Part shown: one piece after another, positions 11,240 through 22,385 of the stretch
Layout: every line of letters starts with the position of its first letter
How positions within the stretch are numbered: position 1 is the first letter of the stretch
Source of the DNA: Acanthococcus lagerstroemiae
Lineage: Eukaryota; Arthropoda; Insecta; Hemiptera; Eriococcidae
Length of the DNA stretch: 64,000 bases
Assembly: GCA_031841125.1 (NCBI GenBank)
Contig: CM063113.1
Location: 38,346,197-38,410,196 of the forward strand
Reading direction: 5' to 3'
Notes under the pieces: generated by a model
Seen by the model: only the letters and a program-made list of their open reading frames with translations
What the model was told of the DNA's origin: nothing
Database searches by the model: none
Translations under genes and position numbers: made by a program

Positions 11240-11692
11240 ATAGACATTGAAATTTGAAATTCAACGTTTGCTACCGACTTTCAGATTTTCGAAATGTCTT
11301 CCACATTTCAGCTTTGTTTCAACCTTTCAAATAACGTTCGATACTCAGCTTAAAACCTCCTCCTTTTGACTGACTAGTCTCTATCAGGGGTCTAGGGTAC
11401 TCCATTTTCAAAAACAAAATTCGACTTTCAGTTTGGAAAGATGGAGAAGAAAAATTTGCTGACAAATATTTTTTTTTAACTAAAAATTCGCCGACAAAAT
11501 GTTTAAAAAATAAAAAATTTGCTAATTTTGTAATCGAAATATTTTTTAAGTGAAAAAGAAAATAAATAAACAAACAAACATGCATAAAAAGTGAAAATTC
11601 AAATGAACAGTCTTAAAATTTTCCGACTGCTAAATTATTGGGGGTGTTTCAACCCCCACCCCCCTATAGTTTCGCCCCTGGGTGAAACTGGA
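11240..11692 (+). repeat. MITE-type repeat S, copy 1; partner at 56019-57538
   Basis: Contains AACGTTTGCTACCGACTTT at its left and ends with TATAGTTTCGCCCCTG. The inverted partner is split by a Helitron. Its right half is also related to the MITE in repeat L (9778-10072), for example in the CCGACAAA and AACAAACAAAC blocks, so S and L are members of one broader family. Confidence 0.75.
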
Positions 11693-12329
11693 ACTATTAA
11701 GGTTCGATCAGCTTCTAATAACAATCAAAACAAAACCAGAACAAAAAACCAAGGCGCACATCTCAGCTGCGTTCCACATTGTTCGTCATTATTTCCTCTT
11801 TTTCTCTGAATGTCACAAATGTTTGCAGTTGAATGGTGGTAGGATCGTTAGATGAATGTTCAAAGAATAAAACTTATTCAGTATATTTTCGGATCGAGTT
11901 GGATCAGGATTTTTCCAGTTCATAAAGTGAAGGTAGTTGGTAGGACAAAATGGACCGTAATGTTGAACTTAATATTTATTTGGAGGTTAGAAACGTGAAG
12001 TTTCTTTACAAAGAACTCATATCCAAATTGAATTGTATTTATCAAGGAATAAAAATAAAAACATTTTAAAAAATGCTACACCAAGTTCTGGCTTTAGTAT
12101 CGTCATTTGAAACTACCCTTCATTTCACCATCTTTTAATACAATGTACTTAAATTTTCAAATTTTCAAACTGATATCCAGCTCTGCATTCAAATAATATT
12201 TTTGGGGAGATAAGTTAGGCTGTTTTTAGGTCATCTGATATTGAAGGATAATTATTTCCACCATTTATGTAAATTTAGCTCGCTTCGTTTTATGGAGTTT
12301 TGGCCGCTTAAAACCCGAATTTCGCTCGG

Positions 12330-12740
12330 TATGGAACGTGGCTTTTGTTATTTTTTCATTCATAACCGATCTTTACTAGCTAAATCAGATATCTAAAAAA
12401 ATATTCACTTTAGGACCAAAATGCTAAGAACATAAAATGTTCCGTGTTAAATTTTCTATAAAAAAGTTCCGTACAACTTTTCTTTAGAAAACATATTCAT
12501 CGAAATAATCGCCAAAATTCATGGAATTTTCGAAAAATATAGGTTTCTTTAAATTATTTTCCGGTCGAAATATCTATTGATGTCGGGTAATGCATACTAC
12601 AATATAACTTCAGTCTCAGTCTTCTGGGGCAAGTACCCCACTTTGCCCCCCCTGGCTACGCCCATGACAGTTTGTTGGGTATTTAGCTAATACAGATCGG
12701 TTTATGAAAGAAAAAATAACAAAAACCATGTTCCTCAAAA
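12330..12740. repeat. Internal inverted repeats near the right end of the 4.3-kb element
   Basis: TTTTGTTATTTTTTCATTCA at 12341-12360 is inverted at about 12700-12720, with the adjoining CCGATCT and TAGCTAAAT blocks also inverted. Between them, near 12650, is CTGGCTACGCCCATG, which resembles one end of a hAT-like MITE. This suggests a partial duplication of the element end followed by a small insertion. Confidence 0.6.
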
Positions 12741-13071
12741 CATTTACACATTTTTGCAATTATCTCGATGAATGTGCGTTCTAGAGAAAAGTTGTATGAA
12801 ACCTTTCTTATAGGAAATTAAACAAAAAATATTTTATGTCATATGTATTTTGGTCCTGAAGTTGATATGTTCTGAGATATTCGTTTTTTTGTTGTTGTTT
12901 TTTTTTTGTAAAATCTCAGTATTACACATAACTTTAAGATCAAAGCGGCACGGGTTAATGACCTCAGATTGTACTCCAATTCCTTATGGCGAGTTTCTAA
13001 GTCCATTGGAACAAATTTCAGAGCGCACCTAATGGATTGGCGAAAACTTGTAAAATAAGGGACACCCCCTA
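12725..13071 (-). repeat. Right terminal inverted repeat of the 4.3-kb element
   Basis: Inverted partner of 8785-9115, with an A-rich expansion around 12893-12908 relative to the left copy. The segment at 12390-12540 is a third, more diverged copy of the inner half in the same orientation as the left repeat, so the right side has a compound structure. Confidence 0.85.
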
Positions 13072-13216
13072 ATCCGCATACTTCCATTTTTGTTTTTTGG
13101 TTACCTTCCATATCTCTTTTGCTTTTCTTACTCTTCTTATCTTTTTATTTTCAATCCTATCCTTTTACTTTACGCCTAAAATACTTCTCTTCATTGCTTT
13201 TTGAGTGGTTTGTAGG

Positions 13217-15363
13217 GGTAGTGAAATTTATTTGAAAGGCACTTTTTTCGGAGTTTTTAGGTATCTGAAAATGTTATTGAAGCTTTGTGTTCTGATGACT
13301 CAGGTGAAAATTAACCTCTACCTCTGTTTTGCTAGGTCTGTTGGCACTCAGATTCAGTCATGAAACAATCAATATTACAATACAAGATGAGGTACCAACT
13401 ATTTTTTACAATATTTTTCATTTTTTCTCATTTTATTCTTCAAGTTGCTCAGTATTTTCTTTTGACGTGCGGGAGGGGGGGAATGAAAAAATTGTCCGAA
13501 GGGCGAGCTCAGATTGGTCGAAGGTGAGTCTCCACCCCCTTGGCCCCCCTAATTACGGGCCTGCATAAGACTAGGTTGAACAGGTTGACCTGTATTACAT
13601 TGACGGACCAGTTGACTACATTTCAAAGTTGTGCTCGTATAGTCAGTGCATGAGTATTGGTGTGACAAACACGCTTAGCGATAGTATTGGATCGAGGATT
13701 TGCAAAATAATATTTTGATTTTAAATGGAAAAAGTTCGATTATTGTATCACCGCCTGTTTAAGTATATAATGTTCTGGTTGAAATTTCAGTTTCCCTGTT
13801 TTCAGCACAAATACGTATTATTGAATATAGCTCAAGAAAAGGTACCATATAAGTTCGAAAGATTAGATTCTGGTGTCCAAGTGCATCGTATTCCAACAGA
13901 CAGTTCTAGAAATAAAATAGAAAATCCAACTTTTGAGGAAAAATCCTATAAAGTTTGGGAAGGAAAGCTCCCATCGTTCTTTTAAACTCTAAACCGGATC
14001 AGTGTGGGATAAATGAGGTTTTTGAAGGGACAAAATCGAGTTTTTTTTTTTTCAGTGAAAAATAAATTTCATTTTGCATGAGACAGTATTTCGCAACAGG
14101 GACGCATTATCCATTTAAGCTATACAGGGAAATTTCGTAGTGGGCTAATGCAGTTCGTGAGGATTGGGACGATTTCTGAGTTTAGGGCCGATGTAGTAAA
14201 TGGACAGGATGGACATGATAAATGAGACATGGGGAGAGGTGAGATTTTGTATAATTGGGTTAGTGTTATGGCATTTTGCCGGTAGAGTTTTGGATTTTCG
14301 TCCGCCCTTGTCTTACAGACCAACTAAATAGGAGGTTTTCCAGTCGTTGATTCCGAATTTTCGGATATTTTTTGATGTGTTCCCCTTCGGGCTTTGATAT
14401 CTCAATTTCATTTTTAAACTAGCTCGGAAAATTAAACCAAGTGTCGAAATAGGGGTTTTTAGGGTCACTGATTAGAATATCTTATCCAGTTTCGATTTGA
14501 TGATCCACCAAGGTGAGGGAGAGATTGAGGAGGATTCGTGTTTGTGAGGACAAACTGACGCTTATTTCGCCAGAAAGGAAACATTACTTCCTTTTATTCT
14601 ACTTTTTTTTCTACATCCTCCGAATTTTGAATTTCATTGAAATATATCTAGTCTAATGATTCCTGTAAGGGTACTCAGGATATTACCTCGTCCCCACGAG
14701 TCATTAGTTTTATACAATAGATATTGTTGCTCCAACGTAAACTTCTCTTACTTCGTATTAGTTAAATGAAGGAATTTGTTTAGCTTCTCACGTTTCGTTA
14801 GAATGGTGAATTAACATTTAGAGGCTGTAAATTTTGAAAATTCTCGTTTTATTAAACTAAAAATGTTGAAACCGGGAGTAGGCTTATTAGCCCACGTAAA
14901 CATTACGGTAATTTTTCTTATTTTCCTATCATACAGTTCTCAAATGCGATCCACATCAGTTGTCCGTTTCTATATTTTTTCCATTTCGATAGCACGCACG
15001 TATTTTTCAGATAACAGACCCCTCTATGACGTCATTACAAAAATTAATATCTACGCAACAGACTATATTCCATTCCCTCAAATTTTAAAAATTGATAATA
15101 TTTCCGTCTATTTTTTATCTCATCCTGTAACATTGTATAAGAAAATTGTAGGAAGATACTCGGTCCAAATTTAATCATATTTTCGATATTCGTTTCCTTT
15201 TCCCCCTTTTATCGTTATGATAGGTTACTCATGTGAAAAGCCAATAATTTTAAAATCAGCCTTCTGTTTCGTGTCGAACACTGGGAATAATTTCCTGATA
15301 AAAGTTAGGATAATTTAGATAAGTGTTCAACTCCAGCGATTGTATCTCTATCTACGCAATCTT
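13217..15363. other. No recognisable gene; one MITE-like end
   Basis: A MITE-like right end CCCCCCTAATTACGGGCCTG lies at 13545-13564, but no left partner was found. Plus-strand frames at 13725-13985 (86 residues, ending EGKLPSFF) and 14863-15174 (103 residues) have no recognised domain. The first lies after a pyrimidine-rich stretch and TTTCAG near 13790, so an exon cannot be excluded, but there is nothing to support one. Confidence 0.35.
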
Positions 15364-15490
15364 TAAATGAAAATCTTAGCAATTTTTACTAGATTCTTGT
15401 AAAAATTAGGTACTGTAATCCTAACAAAATCTAGTTGGATTACAGAAATTATAACAAGAGTCTAGTAAAAATTATAAGAATTTTCAGTTA
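15364..15490. mobile_element. Small palindromic MITE, copy 1
   Basis: Arms read TAAATGAAAATCTTAGCAAT and, inverted, TAACTGAAAATTCTTATAAT, continuing through TTTTTACTAGA. The element folds almost end to end. A related copy is at 46585-46690. No coding capacity. Confidence 0.7.
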
Positions 15491-16193
15491 CAGAGTGTAT
15501 GAAATCGCGGAACGTCAGAGACTTCATTAGAATTCTAGTAATTTTTACCGAAAATGTTTCTCGTCAAATGGTTTTTACGGCCGTTAATCGCAGTATTATA
15601 TAAGCAGGTTATTTTTCCAAGAGTACAGTTTTGGCATCATATCTTTGATTTCAGGAAAAATCACAAATCAGCAATGCATACGTAAAAAAGGAAAGCACCT
15701 TTTAGAATATTTTCAGAGGGTGAAGGTTTATAAACAATCTGAGATCGAAAGAAAATGTGTCAATATATTCCAAACAAAACTAATATTTCGTTTGGTATGT
15801 TTCTCAGTTTTGAATACTGTAATTCATCTAGAATATAGAAATACAATGTAACGAAAAAGTATGACACAGGGTAAGGTAGCCTAAATCGTACCACCAGTAT
15901 TATCACAGAAACTAAAATCAACTAGCGTGTTCTACAGGCAAACTTAATTACTAAAAGTCATTTTGACGCTCTTCAGCTAAAAACTTGGCCGATATTTCAT
16001 AGCGACTGGTTAAAAAACACAAGATTGCAATACAATATTCTTTACATTGTTTGTATAAAAATTTCAGAAAAGCAAATTAGTAAAGGTAAGGGGCATTCAT
16101 TTTTTCTCCATTGTGAGATGAATGAGAGTAATTTTATTTCGAAATAACACAGTTTCCTAAATTGTACCTTTCAACTTTTTTACAGATTACATT

Positions 16194-16298
16194 ATGTCAG
16201 ACGAAAAAATTAAGCGAAAATGTGGAAAATGGACGTCTGATGATACATCAGTTTTCAGAAGAATGCAAAAGTGGATGGTTTTACTGATTGTGGTTTGA
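16194..16298 (+). pseudogene. Possible start of a decayed transposase-like or HTH protein
   Basis: After a pyrimidine tract and TTTTACAG, a frame begins MSDEKIKRKCGKWTSDD and is stopped after 34 residues. The KRKxGKW(T/S) opening resembles the start of pipsqueak-type HTH regions of pogo/Tigger-like or host proteins. A neighbouring frame continues EECKSGW, as expected for such a domain after a frameshift. The match is short and could be chance. Confidence 0.2.
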
Positions 16299-16837
16299 AA
16301 ATTTGCAGGAAGACATGATCAAGTGTACCAGATTTCGTGCCTAAGTACACATCAAATGTGCGGCGTTGATAATAATAACACAGATGTTTTTTATTGATAT
16401 ATAATAAAATACACTAGTTAACGTTATCTATGATAATGTGATCTTAATTCTCTATAGCTAATTAACTTTACTCTTCTTACACCCTTAGTCGCCCTGCTTT
16501 TTTTTTTTCTTAAATAAAAGTGAAATAAGTAGTATATTATACACCAAGAGTCAAAAGTGTCTCCATGCGAGATAAAGCTTGCGAATGAGCGTAGCGAGTG
16601 AGCGATTCCCGAGTCATGTAAGCTCACTTTTGACTCTTGTTTTGTAAGATATGTTTTACAATACATGATCCGAAAGGTAAAACATTAACCGCTTTGTCTT
16701 GTTTCAAAAAAAAAAATAAAAAAAAAATAAAAAAAAAGCAACGCTGAAAAATTCAGCATGTGCATTTTTCCAACTAAAAAGAAACCTACAGTTCCGATAG
16801 CGAATAAATATCAGGAAGCAACAATTATTGTCATGAT

Positions 16838-17236
16838 CAGGGACGTACCGATAGAGGGCAGGGGGCAGCTCACCCCCCCTGTAGGAATTTTTCACTCAGC
16901 CGTTGGGAAGGGAAAATTTATCATTTCAGTCAGGCGAGTTGGGATAATCCAGCAACAAGTTAGGAGGTTTTTTTTTTCGCTTTGATACATGGAAATTGAC
17001 TTGAGAAGTTGGAAAAACCCAACAAAGTCAAAAGGTTTTTCTTCTTTTGCATTGATATTTAGAAATTTTGAGTTTAGTCAGTTAGAAAAAATGCAACAGG
17101 TCAAACGGTTTTCTTTTTTTCTTTTTCCCTTTTTTTTTTTTTTTTTTTTTTGATACTTGGGAAGTCTGAGTTGAGTCAGTTGGGACTTTCACAATTTTTA
17201 CCCCTCCCCCTAGAAAAACTTTTCGGTACGTCCCTG
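16838..17236. mobile_element. hAT-like MITE (399 bp) inside the inverted complex
   Basis: Ends are CAGGGACGTACCGA and TCGGTACGTCCCTG. Flanks are GTCATGAT (16830-16837) and GCCATGAT (17237-17244). The sister arm at 18345-18385 shows the uninterrupted site, reading ATCATGGCAATCGTTGC. A diverged copy in opposite orientation is at 52073-52300. A T run of 23 bases lies at about 17129-17151. Confidence 0.9.
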
Positions 17237-17398
17237 GCCATGATAAAGTTGTAATAACATCCTCGGCATTAGTCGGCCATTCTCGGCATCCGTCGGTATT
17301 CTTGGTGTCACTCCGTTATGTCGGTTGATAAACGTGCCTACATATAAAAATATGAATCAGATACCAGCACAACGTCATTCTCTCTATATGTCATATGC

Positions 17399-18242
17399 AA
17401 GGAAGAAAGGGACCTTTGCGCAAAAATGGAAATTTTACAGGAGAGCGAATAAACAAGATTGATAACTTTTTGACGTTCCAAGACACTCAACTTTGAAAAC
17501 TTAAAGCAGGCTGGGAAAATTTTTTAGAATTTTTTCGACAACACCACGCGAAAGAGTGGCCAAAGATTCATTAAAAACAGTTGTTATCACAAAAATGTTT
17601 TTTATACTACTTGATCAGAAGCGCCTATCATTCATGCATCAAGTGCTAATGAAACCTGCATGTAAAGTAAACGTCCCTCAACGTAAAGGGTTTTTACATG
17701 AAAACATTGCTGGCCAGTAATTTCGTATCGGAAAATCGAACCCGCGTCCATTGAAACATTTGACTGAAATGTAGCGACCATCTCTAACCACTCAACTGCG
17801 GGGCAAATTACAAAGTAGCGACTTAAGAACGCATTTAAATATTCACGGAGTAGTACAACTGTTACTGTTTGTTGTTAACCGTCGTTACATTTTTGCTGGC
17901 CACTACCTGTGTATGCTGTTTGCGCATGTGAACAAACTGAAGACAAAACTGTGATACTGTACTTTGTAGTAATTAACTGAGCAAATTAAATTTTTGAATT
18001 AATTATGCACACAAAATTCACCTGTCTATAATTTAAATAAATAAATAGATTAAAATAAAATAAAAAAATACAGAACATGTCAGCAAAAAAACATTGCGGC
18101 TTCTGATCAAGTAGTATAAAAAATATCTTCCACAACAAGAGCCAAAAGTCAGTTTACATGACTCGGGAATTGCTCACTCGCTTACACTCGTTCGCAAACT
18201 TTCCCTTGCCAATTTCTGCGCACAGGTCCCTTTCCTCCTGGC
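17399..18242. mobile_element. TIR element between the arms of the inverted complex
   Basis: The left end AGGAAGAAAGGGACCTTTG is inverted at the right end as CAGGTCCCTTTCCTCCTG. A shorter relative is at 54284-54518. Within it a second pair of inverted ends, TATACTACTTGATCAGAAGC (17603-17622) and GCTTCTGATCAAGTAGTATA (about 18099-18118), marks a further nested element of about 520 bp. No duplication could be fixed with confidence. Confidence 0.7.
17715..17806 (-). other. tRNA-like sequence with A and B boxes (SINE head or tRNA pseudogene)
   Basis: Read on the minus strand, TGAGTGGTTAGAGA (17781-17794) matches an internal A box and GGTTCGATTTTCC (17730-17742) a B box. The spacing of about 40 nt between boxes is longer than in a standard tRNA and would fit a long variable arm. 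The expected acceptor stem does not pair, so it is unlikely to be a working tRNA. It sits inside the nested element at 17603-18118. Confidence 0.4.
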
Positions 18243-19140
18243 GTGTCACTATAAAGTAAACGTGTTTCAATGTAAAAACATGAATTACATTTATACATAC
18301 ACATATGTTTACTAACTGACACAACAAAGCAACACGAAGATGTTATTACAACGTTATCATGGCAATCGTTGCTTCCTGATATTATTCGCTATTGGAACTG
18401 TAGGTTCCTTTTAGTTGGAAAAATGCGCATGCTGAATTTTTCCGCATTGCATTCATGGCAAGACAAAGCGGTTAATGTTTTCCGTTTCTGATCACATATT
18501 TTGTAAAAATATATCTTACAAGACAACAGCCAAAAGCAAGTTTACGTGACTTGGTAATTACTCACTTGCTACACTCGTTCGCAGACTTTTCCTAGCATTG
18601 TGAACACTCACTTTTGACTCTTAGTGTGTAATATACTACATATTTTACAATACATGATCAGAAGGACAATGTTTACTTTAGTATGTTGCAAGCAGAAAGT
18701 AGCACTTTTCATTGACGAATCAAATACAAGCATAACCTCAATGTAAAAACATGAGTCACATTTTTACATGCAGGCACGTGTATCAACTGACACAACAGAG
18801 TGACACCAAGGATACCGACGGATGCCGAGAATGGCCGACTAATGCCGAGAATGGCCGACTAATGCCGAGAATGTTATAACGACATTATCATAGCAATTGT
18901 TGCTTCCTGATATTATTCGCTATCGGAACTGTAGATTTTCTTTTAACTGGGAAAATGCATATTACCAATATCGAATTTTTCAGCGTTGCTTTTTTTTACA
19001 AGACAAAGCGGTTAATGTTTTCCCCTTTCTGATCATGTATTGTGAAAAGTATCTTACAAAACAAGAGCCAAAAGTGAGTTTACATGACTCGGGAATTATG
19101 TAAACACTCACTCTTGACTCTTGATGTGTAAAATACTATT

Positions 19141-20214
19141 TTGTAGCTCTCTTATTCCCCAAGATATATAGAGGGGTGAGGGAGGATGTCAACATTATTA
19201 TAGAACTACCCGTGTACCATCGGTGAGTACTGTGTAGTGTGCACTGTGCACCACATTCGGCAGTAATATAACTGAGAACCGTATTTTTCAAAACCGAGTG
19301 AGCGGGTGGGTGTTAGATAAGTAGTTTTTCTATTTTAATAGGAAATCCGGCGTTTGCGTAATAACCTAATAACGATATATTTATAGCTAATACCAGCGTG
19401 GTTCCAATATCTTAAGCTGTATTACACCTAACCTGTACGAGTTGGCCCATCCATCTGATATGATGGCTATTAAACACATCGTAAAGAACGCTTGATTGCC
19501 GTTTCGCGTGCGTAACTTTCGGTGTCTCCTTTCATTTACAATGTTATCACCTCACCGTATTTCTTACTTTTCGCAAGGGCGTTATCGTCGCTTTTATTAT
19601 TAATTTTTTTCTTCTTTTTTTTTTCCATACAAATACGGGTCGAGACTCGTTTTTGGTGCCACATATTCGTAGGCAGTATTATTTTGTACGTATGAAAAAA
19701 TGAAAAAGAAAAAAACATACAAACGCGTATCCGCGGATGAACTCTTATTAATTTAAAAGGATACGTGATACGTGCGTTCATTTGCGCGGAAAAAAAGTCC
19801 GCTTTCTAAGGGCCACACCCTGAAGACTTAACACACCCATTCCTTTGGGACACAATCGTTAGTTTCGCTTTCTCCTTCGTACATATTCGGCTTGTTTATC
19901 GTTCCTTATCTGTGACACTTATCTTTTATTAATATTAATAAATCGTCCCTTGCTAATTATTTTTGACTGAGTTGTCTGGTTGCCTGGGTCAACGAATGCG
20001 ATACGCCCGCGGATTCTTGGTAATACTCGCGTGTGCAAGTAATCAACAAGTGAGGTCTTTTACTCCGAAGACGCGACAGTCTCCAAAAAAGTAAATTATA
20101 AGACAACAGCGAAAAACTGTCCGAAAAATGACGCGTTATAAGCAGCTCTATTAATTTGTATTTGATTATTGCAGAGTGGCCACTTGGTAATTTTCTTAAT
20201 TTTAGGTCATCTCT
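19141..20214. other. No recognisable gene
   Basis: Frames at 19536-19781 and 19957-20232 (minus) show no domain and consist of basic low-complexity or chance sequence. A short alternating stretch GTGTGCACTGTGCACCAC occurs near 19238-19255. Confidence 0.4.
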
Positions 20215-21267
20215 GAGGTCCAATGAGGTCATGTCAATTATTCAGATACACGCCCCACTTTCCGCACCTGCAAAGGAAATTAGGGAATTTTATAGCTCCT
20301 TGGAAAGTTGTTTTTCAACTGGAAAAAATAAGGTAAACATTATAATGGGCGACTTCAATGCAAAAGTTGGAGCAAGTGAAAGAATTAACATAGGAGTGGG
20401 ACCGGAAGCAACAGAGGAATCCAATGAAAACGGTACGGAGCTAATTAACTTTTCGAACAGAAACAACAAATTGCAAATACCTTTTTCTGTAAGAGGCCCA
20501 ACAATAGATGGATTTGGAGATCGCCCGATAGACGCACTAGAAATGAGATCGATCACCTATTAACCGCCGACAACGTCGAATTGGTGATGGACATCGGGGC
20601 CATCTCCAACTTCCACTTCTCAATATACCTGTAATACGAGGTTGAACCAACATCTCGTTGCTCCCAGAAAATAAGTAGAGTAAACGAAATCAGCAAAATG
20701 ATTCTGGTGCATAAGAGGCAAATGCCGAAAACCTAGCAGACACCCTGTGCCAAGTAGACTGGGTCGAATTGAATTATTCCAATAAGCTTCAAGCTAGGTA
20801 TGATTCTCTGGAGGAATCGCTAAAAAAAAAAACGTACTAGATGTACTAGGTTCTCCCAAAAACTTTATAAGAACTGACGACAAACTCAGCAAAGACACGA
20901 AGGACCTCGTCGAAAAAAGAACTCTGATCAAACGAAAAGTCACACTTACGAAAAACGAATTAATTGATTCGAGATCAAGAAACTAATCAATTAGAGAGGA
21001 TCTAATAATGTTGATCAAGAAATGGCTAAAGCCGTTATTGAATCAAACTGGTCAACTAGACAAGTGGAAAAAGCTTTAATTAAAGGAAAATGGCTGCTGC
21101 CAAAAATTAGAAGTAAAGGGGGAAGGCAGTCTTTCACAGGAAACACATTACCAAAACGGCAGCAAAATTATACCGCGAACTGTATGCTAGCGGGAGATGA
21201 GGGACGACCATCCCCAGTACTCGGGCCAACCACCGAGAAAACCAAGGCAATACCCCTCAAATTATGA
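20215..21267 (+). pseudogene. RTE-type retrotransposon remnant F (endonuclease and linker)
   Basis: The frame 20156-20563 contains VMSIIQIHAP, EIREFYSSLE and then IIMGDFNAKVGA, the GDFNA motif of the AP-type endonuclease, followed by a region ending DRPIDALEMRS and, in another frame, DHLLTADNVELVM. After several stops the linker to the RT is readable at 21022-21200 as VIESNWSTRQVEKALIKGKW and NYTANCMLAGDEG. The sequence then switches abruptly at about 21268 to an R1-clade RT. The N-terminal third of the endonuclease is missing. Stops and frameshifts make it inactive. Confidence 0.8.
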
Positions 21268-22385
21268 GAAAGATGACCTGCGGCGTTCCTCAGGGATCAG
21301 TACTCGAACCTACGACCGGAACATCGCCTTTAACGAAATGCTGAGGCTGGCACTACCACCAGGTGTCAAGCTGATGTGTTGTGCCGATAACACGCTGGTG
21401 GTGTGCCAAGCCGAGTCGATAGCAGAGGTCACGCGACGAGTTGACCAGGCGTTGGAGATGCTGACCCACTGGATCGAGTCGGCAGGGCTGGCTTAGTGGT
21501 ACAGAAGACGGGAGTTGTGTTGTTCACGACGCGACGCTAGTATAGCCCACCCACTTTTGTCCTAAAAGGTGTGAAGATTGGGCTCTGTGCAGCCCTGAAG
21601 TACCTGGGGCTGTGGTTCGACGGGAAGTTGCATTTCCGAGAGCACTTCCGACGGGCAGCTGTCCCGTCTGATGTCGAACCTAGGGGGGGACCGAGGAAGA
21701 AGAGAAGAAAGATGTATGTCAACATCATCATTTCGGCCCTCCTATACGGGGCGCCAGTATTTGCCGACGTCATCAAGATTCCCTACAGAAAAGCGAAGAT
21801 GGAGAAGATTCATCGAAAAACAGCGATAAGGTGTGTCAGTGCGCGCCGCACTGTTTTTTCGGAGGCAGTAGACGTAGCTTGTATAACGCCGATCGAACTC
21901 AAGGTCGGCGAGATAGCGGGGGTGTACGGTTCAAAGAAGAGAGCGAAAACGAAACGGAAAGCACTTCGGGTCAAGCGAGTCATCCAGCAGGACACGCTTC
22001 GGCACATTCGACCAAGGGCGAGTGGACCCGAGCGCTGATACGCGACCTCGATGTACGGATAGGAAGATCTCACGGAGAGCTCAACTTCCACCTGACCCAA
22101 GTCCTGAGCGGCCACGGGTGCTTCGGCTCGTACCTACACCGGATGGCGATAGTGCCAAGCCCCGAGTGCATGCACTGTGATCGAGGGGCGGAGGACACAC
22201 CTTGACACACCCTGTTCGAGTGTGCGGCCTGGGAGCAGGAGAGACGATCGATCCCGGCGGAGGAAGCATCAGCGACGACGGAGTCATCGGCCGTCTCGTG
22301 CTGGACACCCTGGTGCCGGAGATGATGAAGAGTCGAAACAGTTGGAATCGGGTGTCAGCCTTTGTATCAGAAGTGGGGGATAAAA
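21268..22385 (+). pseudogene. R1-clade non-LTR retrotransposon remnant (RT C-terminal half, zinc knuckle, C-terminus)
   Basis: The sequence becomes clearly GC-richer than its surroundings. It reads MTCGVPQGSVLEPT, then, after a frameshift, NIAFNEMLRLALPPGVKLMC, then CADNTLVVCQAESIAEVTRR, where the catalytic YADDT box is CADNT. It continues with ALEMLTHWIESAGLA, ALKYLGLWFDGKLHFREHF and YVNIIISALLYGAPVFAD. A CxxC-x8-H-x4-C zinc knuckle (CMHCDRG...HTLFEC, 22170-22225) is interrupted by a TGA at 22204. The C-terminal tail DGVIGRLVLDTLVPEMMKSR runs to about 22380. The 5' half of the element is missing, and no rDNA flank is seen, although many R1-clade elements target rDNA. Confidence 0.85.

Larger units (their letters stand above)
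8785..13071. mobile_element. 4.3-kb DNA element with terminal inverted repeats of about 340 bp, superfamily unassigned
   Basis: The left end reads TGGGGTGTCCCTTATTTTA and the right end, inverted, TAGGGGGTGTCCCTTATTTTA without its last base; the match continues inward with scattered mismatches to about 9115 and 12725. Flanks are ACCCGCAT (8777-8784) and ATCCGCAT (13072-13079), an 8-bp duplication with one mismatch. The interior has no transposase; it carries a MITE-containing repeat (9778-10435), a minisatellite (10490-10985) and another MITE-type repeat (11240-11692). Long inverted repeats with 8-9 bp duplications suggest MULE-like, P-like or hAT-like mobilisation, but no diagnostic catalytic domain is present to decide. 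It is non-autonomous as seen. Confidence 0.8.
8496..13216 (-). pseudogene. RTE-type retrotransposon remnant C, split by the 4.3-kb TIR element
   Basis: The two outer parts (8496-8784 and 13072-13216) align without a gap to remnant A (about 4750-5165). The first part reads WRDEFRNEMGPRW on the minus strand, the RTE C-terminal signature. The two parts meet at CCCGCAT and CCGCATACTTCC, which in remnant A is the continuous GACCCGCATACTTCC at 5033-5047. Everything between belongs to the inserted element at 8785-13071. The similarity to remnant A ends near 13216, so the copy is a short 3' fragment. It is non-functional. Confidence 0.85.
16530..19140. repeat. Nested inverted-repeat complex
   Basis: A unit containing GACTCGGGAATT, GACAAAGCGGTTAATGTTTT, AACTGTAG and GGAAGCAACAATT-type blocks occurs once on the minus strand (16530-17398, with a MITE inserted) and twice in tandem on the plus strand (about 18240-18700 and 18705-19140). 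CTCGGCATTAGTCGGCCATT near 17262 is inverted near 18822-18860. Between the arms lies another element (17399-18242). The whole could fold as a large hairpin. No coding capacity or known family is recognised. Confidence 0.75.

Noticed and set aside
8746..13111. Similar frames at 8746-8958 and 12839-13111 sharing SIRCALKFVPMDLETRHK
   Set aside because: They are the two inverted ends of the 4.3-kb element read in mirror image, and both begin in flanking RTE sequence; not a conserved gene.
17715..17806. Functional tRNA gene
   Set aside because: A and B boxes are present but the acceptor stem does not pair and the spacing is abnormal, so only a tRNA-like feature is listed.
20290..20556. Minus-strand frame of 88 residues
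   Set aside because: Antisense shadow of the RTE endonuclease remnant on the plus strand.
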